A stretch of DNA of 64,000 nt from Rhynchonema sp. JSB1_4 (Eukaryota; Nematoda; Chromadorea; Monhysterida; Xyalidae), in the NCBI GenBank assembly GCA_030248065.1, contig JASAMV010002845.1:1-64000 (forward strand), read 5' to 3'. Positions 51,401-60,400 of this stretch are shown in pieces. A program made the translations under genes and the position numbers. Under the pieces are notes generated by a model that searched no databases, was not told the origin of the DNA, and saw only the letters and a program-made list of their open reading frames with translations. The number at the start of each line of letters is the position of its first letter. Position 1 is the first letter of the stretch.

Positions 51401-54400
51401 CGATCTGACGCAATTGAGAAGGATCTGCTGTGTTTTGGTATTGTGCGTTTGTGTGTGCGCTGCGTTGACGTCATAACCTGTTTGATGCCTGATTCAGCAA
51501 GGTGACGGCCGGCAGTCAGCTTCGATTTAATTGGTTCACAAGTGAACATTTTTTCTTGATTATTTTATTCAAATCTGGATGGAGATTTTCGGCAAAAACT
51601 GAGTAATTACCCAGAGCATTGCCACAACCATTGTCGACACAGTTTTATGGTATTTTCTGCTTTATTCTGCGTTAACAAGTGCCAGCCCTCTGAATGTGTC
51701 CTACTGTCGCACAAAAGGAGATCTTTTACAGTCTTAATGTTTGTCATATTGAGCACAATTTTTTAATTTTTTTGGTTGATATTGCGACACAGAAAATGCT
51801 CACCAAAACATACGTGTCCAACGCAAACGGCAGGGATGCCGTTCTATTTATTTTGTCTGATGTTGATTTCTCGAGGAATAGGCAAGCAACAGCAGAAATG
51901 CTGAAGAAACAAAAGAACAAAAGGAATAGCGAGAACACGCGTTTCCACTGTTCTTTCGTTCCGTCACGGAACTGCACTGCGCAGAAAGTTTTTCCTTCCT
52001 CGGAATGAGTACACGCGCACAATTATTGTCTCACGGCACCATGAAAACCCAATTTTTTTATTTCAGAACGGCACTTCAATCGGTTCGGAAGCCGGTCGCA
52101 CCATTGAAAATCCAGAATACATGACTAAGTTTATTGTGCCAAAAGCAGAACGAAAGCATCACGGCATTTACAAGGTATGGGATGCAGTATAGCTTCAGTA
52201 ATTTTTAAATTTCTTAAATGCTGCAGAGATTCTTTCAATTTATTCCGATCTTCAGGTTTATGCCGTGAACAGCAGCGGCGATGACGAAGCCGAAGTCGAA
52301 ATGGTGGTCTTGGGCCGTCCTTCGAAACCGATGGGTCCACTGGACGTCACCGATATAAAGGAGGATCAGATGACAATGGAATGGAAACCACCAGAGGACG
52401 ACGGCGGATGTCCGATTGACCATTATGAAGTTGAAAAGATGGATGTTGCCACCGGTCAATGGGTGCCCTGCGGACGCACCAGGGACACAAAGTTCACGGC
52501 CGAGAATCTGCAGAAAGGACACGAATACAAATTCCGTATCAAAGCAGTCAATCAAGAAGGATCATCAGATCCACTCGAGACCGAACAAGCGTTCTTAGCC
52601 AAGAACCCGTACGACAAGGCGAGTAAGCCCGGTAAACCTGAGCCGACCGATTGGGCCAAGGATCATGTTGACTTGAAATGGGAGCCACCAGCTGATGACG
52701 GAGGCGCACCGATCGAAGCGTACGTCATTGAGAAATGCACAAAATACGGCCGTTGGGAACCCGCAATTGAAGTGCCAGCTGCGCAGGGATGCCGAGCCAC
52801 TGTGCCAAACCTGACAGAGGGGGAAGAGTACCAATTCCGCGTCATTGCGAAAAACAAGGGTGGCGACAGCGAACCAAGCGACCCAAGCATCCCGATCATC
52901 GCCAAGGACCGCAATGTGCCGCCGCATATCGATCGCGATGCATTGAGGAAAGTGAAAGTGAAGGCCGGTCAAGTCGTGCACTTCGATGTTCCCGTCAAAG
53001 GCGAGCCGCCACCAACAGTCACGTGGCACATCGGAGGTAAAGAAGCCCGCGCTGGTGGCCGTCTCAAGCTGGACAATCCCGATTATCACACGCGCCTGCA
53101 TCTCCGTGCCGCGGAACGCGGCGATAGCGGAACCTGGAAGGTGAAGGCTGTTAACGAGAACGGTACGGACGAGGCCACCGTTGAAGTCGTTGTGATGGAC
53201 AAGCCAACGGCGCCGGTGGGTCCGTTGAATCCAAAAGAGATTTGGGCCGACAAAGTGGTGCTGGACTGGAAACCACCGGAGGACGACGGCGGAGCGGACA
53301 TTGATCACTACGTTTTGGAGAAGCTGGATACGGCCACCGGTTTGTGGGTGCCGGCTGGCAAAACCGATGGCAATACCTGCGAAGCTACAGTGCCAAACCT
53401 GCAAGAAGGACACGAATACAAGTTCCGTGTGTCGGCAGTCAATTCTGAAGGTCAATCGGAACCCCTGGAAACAATGGCGCCAATCATAGCGAAGAATCCA
53501 TACGACCCGCCAGGCAAACCAGGCCGTCCGGACGTAACCGACTGGGACAAAGACAAGGTTGACCTTGCCTGGACTCCGCCCATTACTGATGGCGGAGCTC
53601 CAATTGAGGGTTACATTGTGGAGGTGAAGGACAAGGACTCGCCATTCTGGACCAAGGCTATCGAAGTACCCGCCGGTCAGCTGGCTTGTACTGTACCCAA
53701 CCTGTCTGAAGGCCACCAGTATCAATTCAGAATCAAGGCCAAGAACAAGGCCGGACCTGGAGCACCGTCGGACGACAGCGACATGGTTACATGCAAGCCA
53801 CGCCGATTGGCACCAACCATTGATCGCAGCGACATCCAGGAACCAATCAGAGTACGTGCTGGTCAACCCCTGAATCTCGTAATTCCTGTATCGGGCGAGC
53901 CACCGCCAACGTGTGAGTGGTCAAAGAAGGGCAGCCCCGTCGAAACCACTGATCGTCTGAAGATCGAAAATCCGGAATATAGGGCCAAGTTCACAGCGAA
54001 ACGAGCGGTGCGTGGTGACACCGGTACATACAAACTGAAAGCATTCAATCCCTACGGCGAGGATGTCGCAGACGTCAAGATTGAAGTTTTGGATAGACCT
54101 GGAGAACCAATGGGTCCACTTACGACATCGGACGTGCACAAGAACGGTTGCACACTGGACTGGAAACCACCAGATGACGATGGCGGCGCACCAGTTGACC
54201 ATTATATTGTTGAGAAGCAAGATCAAGCCACAGGTCGATGGGTGCCGGTTGGAGAAGCAAAAGGGACGCAAATGAAAGTCGATGGCCTGCAAGAAGGACA
54301 TGAATACAAGTTCCGTGTGAAGGCAGTCAACAAATTTGGCGAATCCGATCCATTAGTGACCGATCAGTCGATGATCGCAAAGAACCCCTACGACGAACCG

Positions 54401-57400
54401 ACCAAGCCAGGCACACCCGACATCGTCGACTGGGACAAGGACCGAGCAGATCTTGAATGGGCACCACCCGAGTCAGATGGTGGATCACCGCTTGAAAAGT
54501 ACATTGTGGAAAAGAAAGGTCCGTCTGGGGAGTGGGAATTTGCCGAAGAAGTGCCGGCGTCACAGACGAAAGCCACAGTGCGTGGCCTGAAAGAAGGCAA
54601 TCAGTATCAGTTCCGTATCAAAGCAGTGAACAAGGCAGGGCCGTCGACGCCCAGCGATCCCAGCCGCACGATGACCGCTAAAGCGCGTCATCTGAAGCCA
54701 TACATTCACCGTGAAATGTTGATTGAACAACGGGTGAAAGCAGGTGGACTGATCGACCTGGACGTGAACGTCGACGGCGAACCACCACCAAAGATTCAAT
54801 GGTTCCTGAACGGCGCTCCTTTGGAAACTGCTGGTCGGGTGAACATTGACAACACCAAGGATTACAATACTAAGGTCAAGGTCACCGAAGCCACTCGTGC
54901 CGAATCGGGAACGTACAAGATCTTGGCGTCGAATGAGTCAGGCACAGACGAAGCCGAAGTGAAGATAATTGTTCTCGATGTGCCCAGTCCGCCACAGGCT
55001 CCATTGAAACCAAGCGACATTCACAAGGAGGGATGTACACTGAAATGGAACGAACCAGAAGACGACGGAGGCTCGCCTATTCAACACTACGTGGTTGAGA
55101 AGATGGACGAGGCCGATGGTCGTTGGGTCGAAGCGGGCACTTGTGCTGGCACCGAACTGCAAGTTGATCGACTAAAGGAAGGTCATTCATACAAATTCCG
55201 CGTCAAAGCTGTCAATCGTCAAGGCGAATCCAAACCACTGGAGACTCCGAAACCAATTATTGCCAAAAATCCATTTGATCCACCAGGAGCTCCCGAAAAT
55301 GTTAAGCCGATCGACTGGGACAAGGACATTGTTGAACTTGCTTGGGATCCACCGAAAGAAGACGGAGGCGCACCGATTGAAAAGTATTTAATTGAAAAAT
55401 GCGACAAGTTCGGTGAATGGACACCAGCTGGAGAGGCGCCTGCTGATGCAACCAAAGGCATGGCCAAGAATGTTGTTGCCGGTGAAACATACAAATTCCG
55501 TGTCCGAGCTGTCAACAAGGCCGGTCCAGGTCGGCCGTCAGAAGAGACAGAACCCGTGACTTGCAAACCGAGACGAAAGAAGCCACATATCAACCTTGGG
55601 GCAATGGCCGACATTCGCGTGAAAGCAGGTCAACCAGTGCGCATCGAAGTGCCGTTTGAGGGCGCACCGGACCCGTCAGTCACCTGGAAGCAAAATGATC
55701 GCGTGTTCATGTCGACACCGCATCGCGAAATCGAAAGTAAGGAAGGCTACACCGAAGTCGTCATTCTGACGTCGGTGCGTGGCGACACTGGTGTGTACAC
55801 GTTGGAGTTAGAAAACGAGTACGGCAAAGATGTGGGCACATGCAACGTTACGGTGCTGGATGTTCCAAGTCCGCCTAAAGGACCAATCCAGTTCAGCGAT
55901 ATACATGCTCACGGCGTGACTCTCGACTGGAAGCCACCAGAGGACGATGGTGGCATGGCAATTTCACATTATGTCGTTGAGAAGATGGACGTATCGCGTG
56001 GTTCGTGGACTCCGGCCGGAGAGTTCGCCGACTGCCATGGTAAAGTGCACGGATTGATTGAAGGCAAGGAGTACAAATTCAGAATCAAAGCAGTCAATCT
56101 GATGGGCGAGTCGGTGCCACTGGACTCGGACAGAGAAATTTTGGCGAAGAATCCGTTTGATCCACCAGATGAACCCGGCAAACCGGAGGTTACTGACTGG
56201 GACAAGGACCGCATTGATATTGCTTGGAAACCACCGCTGAACGACAATGGATCACCAATCAAGGAATATATTATTGAGAAGAAAGAGAAAGGCAGCAGCA
56301 ACTGGATTGAAGCCGGTCGTTCGCCAGGCAACGATGCAACTTTTTCGGCCACCGGACTTAAAGAAGGTCAAGAATACGAATTCAGAGTTATTGCTGTCAA
56401 CGACGCAGGACCAAGTGACCCGAGCTTGCCTAGCGATCCCAAAGTGGCTAAAGCTCGTTGGGTCAAGCCACGCATCACCACCCAGACCCGATGGGTCAAA
56501 GTCAAGGCGGGCGAAACTCACAACTTTATTGTCGAATTCATTGGCTCTCCGGATCCTGATGTTGAATGGACGTTGAACGGCAAACCATTATCAGAAGCTC
56601 GTCCAGCCGTCCTTGAAGACAGCAAACCATGGTTGGGTACCACCAGTCTGTTTTTCCCAGCCGCCAAACGCAGCGATTCCGGTCCATACACATTGGTGAT
56701 CAAGAACGAACTTGGATCGGACACGGGTGACTTCGAGATTGTTGTTCAGGATGTACCTCTGCCGCCGAAAGGCCCATTGGAGGTCACCGATGTGACAGCC
56801 AACTCGGCAACGTTGAAATGGGAGCCACCTGAGGATGATGGCGGAGCAGAGATTACCAACTACGTGGTTGAGAAACGCGACATGAACACTGGCAACTGGG
56901 TACCCGTGTCCAGTTTTGTTGGAGGCACACAATTCACTGTCAACAAACTGCAAGAAGGACATCAGTACGAATTCCGAGTGCGAGCCGAAAATGCCCTTGG
57001 TCAATCCGAGCCATTGAGCAGCGACGGGCCGATCACTGCTCGCGATCCATACGGCGTGCCCGGCAAACCAGACCCGCCACAGATGAAATCGCACGATCGG
57101 CGTTACATAGAAATTGAATGGAAACCGCCACGAAATGACGGTGGTAGCAAAATCACCCATTACGATGTTGAGAAGAAGGACCTGAAAACCGGTCGCTGGG
57201 TGAAAGCCAACATTGCGCCGGTCAAGGAATGCAAGTATATCGACGATCGTGTGGTCGACGGTCACACGTACGAATACAGAATCACGGCTGTCAATCAAGC
57301 CGGACCATCGGAACCCAGTGATCCATCGAAGCCAATCACGGCCCGACCGATGAAAGAAGCGCCGCGATTCGGCCTCGATATTGATGGCAAAGTGATAAAG

Positions 57401-60400
57401 GTGAAGGCAGGTGAACCGATTGATCTGAACATCCCGGTTATCGGCAGCCCACCGCCTGAGATTACGTGGGCGTGCGAAGGCAAACCATTGGAATCGGACG
57501 GACGTGTGAAACTGACCAACGATGCCGAACATACACATTTGTTGATACCAGAATCGAAACGCGGTGACACCGGAATGTACAAAGTCAAGGCAACGAACGA
57601 TTTTGGTGATGCTGAAGCGAACGTCAAAATTGTAGTCATCGACAAACCAGGCGAGCCGAGAAACCTCGAGTATCCAGCAGCCACGAAGCACTCCGTGTCA
57701 CTTAAATGGGATCCGCCCAGAGACGATGGTGGTGAACCGATTCTGGGATACTGCATTGAAGCGCAAGAAGCCGGATCATCCAAATTCGTCAAGGTTGCTG
57801 ACGGCATTGTCGGCACACAGTACACTGTACGCGGTCTGGATGAAGGCAAAGAGTACGTGTTCCGTGTCAGCGCTGGTAATATGTGCGGTTATGGCGAGCC
57901 AATCACTGGACCGCCGGTGACTGCAAAGGACCCATACGACCCGCCTGCGGCACCTGGAACACCTGAGGTCGTTGGTTACGACCGAAACTACGTGCAACTG
58001 AAATGGGCACCACCGAAGGATGATGGTGGATCACCAATTACCGGGTATGTCGTCGAAAAGTTTGATCCGCGAACACAAGACTGGATTCCGGTGCATCTTG
58101 GCTCTCTCAAGGAGCCTGAAGCAACTGTGCCAAACTTGAAAGAGGGCGATACGTACCAATTCCGTGTGCGCGCAGTGAACGCGGCCGGTGAGAGTGCACC
58201 GAGTCGACCGTGCGAGCCCGTCACGTGCAAGGCCTACGTCGTGCCACCATCAGCACCAGATGCGCCAAAGATTGGAAAAGTCACCAAGAAGTCGTGCGAG
58301 GTCATGTGGCAACGACCGGCTAGAGACGGCGGTGCGCCTGTGCAAGGCTACATTCTGTACAAAAAGAAGGTGAACGAAGATGACTGGGTGCCATGTAACG
58401 TGGATCCTGTCAAGGACACTCGAATGGTGCTACACGTACCAGAAGTTGAGGAAGGCGAACAGTACGAATTCAGAGTGGCAGCAGTGAACTCGGCAGGTGA
58501 GGGTGATCCTAGTCGGGCAAGTGAAACCGCACTGATCCAAGAACAAGCAGGTCGACCAATCATTGACCTGAGCGGTGTTCGCGATATCACGGTCAAAGCT
58601 GGTGAAACGATTTCTGTCAAAGTTCCCTACACTGGAGCCAATCCGAAACCGTCAGTCGAATTTCAAAATGGTGAACGCGTGCTGTTTGAGGACGACCGTT
58701 GCAAGATTGAGCTAACTAACGAGTGCGCAATGATGACCATTAAGGACTCGAAACGTACCGATACTGGTCCTCATAAAATCACATTGAAGAATCGACACGG
58801 TCAAGACTCAGCGAAATTCAATGTAACCGTTCTGGACAGACCGGGACCGCCGCAAGGTCCGATCGAACCGACTGACATTGGAGCAGATGCCATGACGTTG
58901 CACTGGCGTCCACCGAAGGACAACGGAGGAGAAGAAGTGACAAACTACATAGTGGAGAAGAAAGATCCAAACACAGGCAAATGGATCAAAGTTGGCAGTC
59001 CTGTGGGCACCCAGCTGCGTGTGCGTAACCTCGAAGAAGGCAAACCATACGAGTTCCGTGTTTGTGCCGAAAACATGCACGGAATCAGCGAACCGTTGAT
59101 GACGACCGACCCTATTATTGCCAAAAACCCATACGACCCACCTGGCCCTCCAGGCAAACCAGAGCCACTGGAGACTACCGAAGATTCAATTACAGTCACA
59201 TGGGACAAACCGGTGTACGACGGTGGCTCGCCAATCACCGGCTATATAGTCGAGAAACGCGAGGTCGGCGACACTCGATGGTCTCGCGCCACGTTCAACA
59301 CGGTTACCGACACCCGACTAAAAGTTACCAGTTTGTTGCCGAAGAAGAAATATGAGTTCCGTGTGTGTGCCGTCAATGCCGCTGGACCAGGAGCGTACAG
59401 CGAGAACAGCGATCATATCACGGCCCAACGTGCACCGCGCGCTCCTCGCATCGATTTGAGCATGATGGTGAAGGACATTGTCGCGTACGCCGGTGAGCCC
59501 GTCAACATTCTCGTGCCGTACACAGCGTCGCCCACACCAACGGTGACATTCGCACGCAACGACGGCACGCGAGTGGTGCCGAACCAACGAATCGAAATCG
59601 AAGCTGGCGATTATGCGGGTGGCATGAACATCAAAGCTGCCGAACTTGGTGACACTGGTATGTACAGAGTGACAGTTGAAAACGAAATGGGATATGACAG
59701 CGCACAAGTTCGGTTGACTGTCGTTGACAAGCCTGGTCCGCCGGAGGGCCCCCTTGTCACCTCTGACATTACGCCGGAGTCGTGCACACTCACGTGGGTG
59801 TCACCGAAATCGAATGGAAACTCGCCAATCACCAACTACATAGTCGAAAAGTGTCGCATCATCTCTGGCCAGCCGGAGGTTTGGGAGCGCGTCACATCCT
59901 TCGTCCGCAATACCAAGTACAGCGTGCACGATCTGATGGAAAACGAAAAATACAAGTTCCGTGTGCGTGCCGAGAACCAGTATGGTATCTCAGACCCACT
60001 TGAAGGTCAGCCGATCACAGCCAAGTATGCGTTCAATGTGCCTAATGCTCCCGGACCACCAGAGGCATACGACATGGACACTACCTGGTGCTCACTGAAA
60101 TGGGACACCCCGAGCTCGGACGGAGGTTCGCCTATTTTGGGCTATATAGTCGAGTACAAAGAGCCGGCGGGCACCAAATGGATGCAGTCGAGCCAACAGC
60201 TGGTCAGCGATCCGCGTGCCACTGTCGAAAGCCTACGTGATCGTGGTACCTACGAATTCCGCGTCATTGCGAAGAATGCTGCGGGTTTGAGCAAGCCATC
60301 AGTGAGCTCCGGACCGATTACGCTGAAAGCAAAATACGGACCACCTGGACCGCCAGGCATGCCAGAGGCAACGAGCATCGGCCGCAATCACGTCACATTG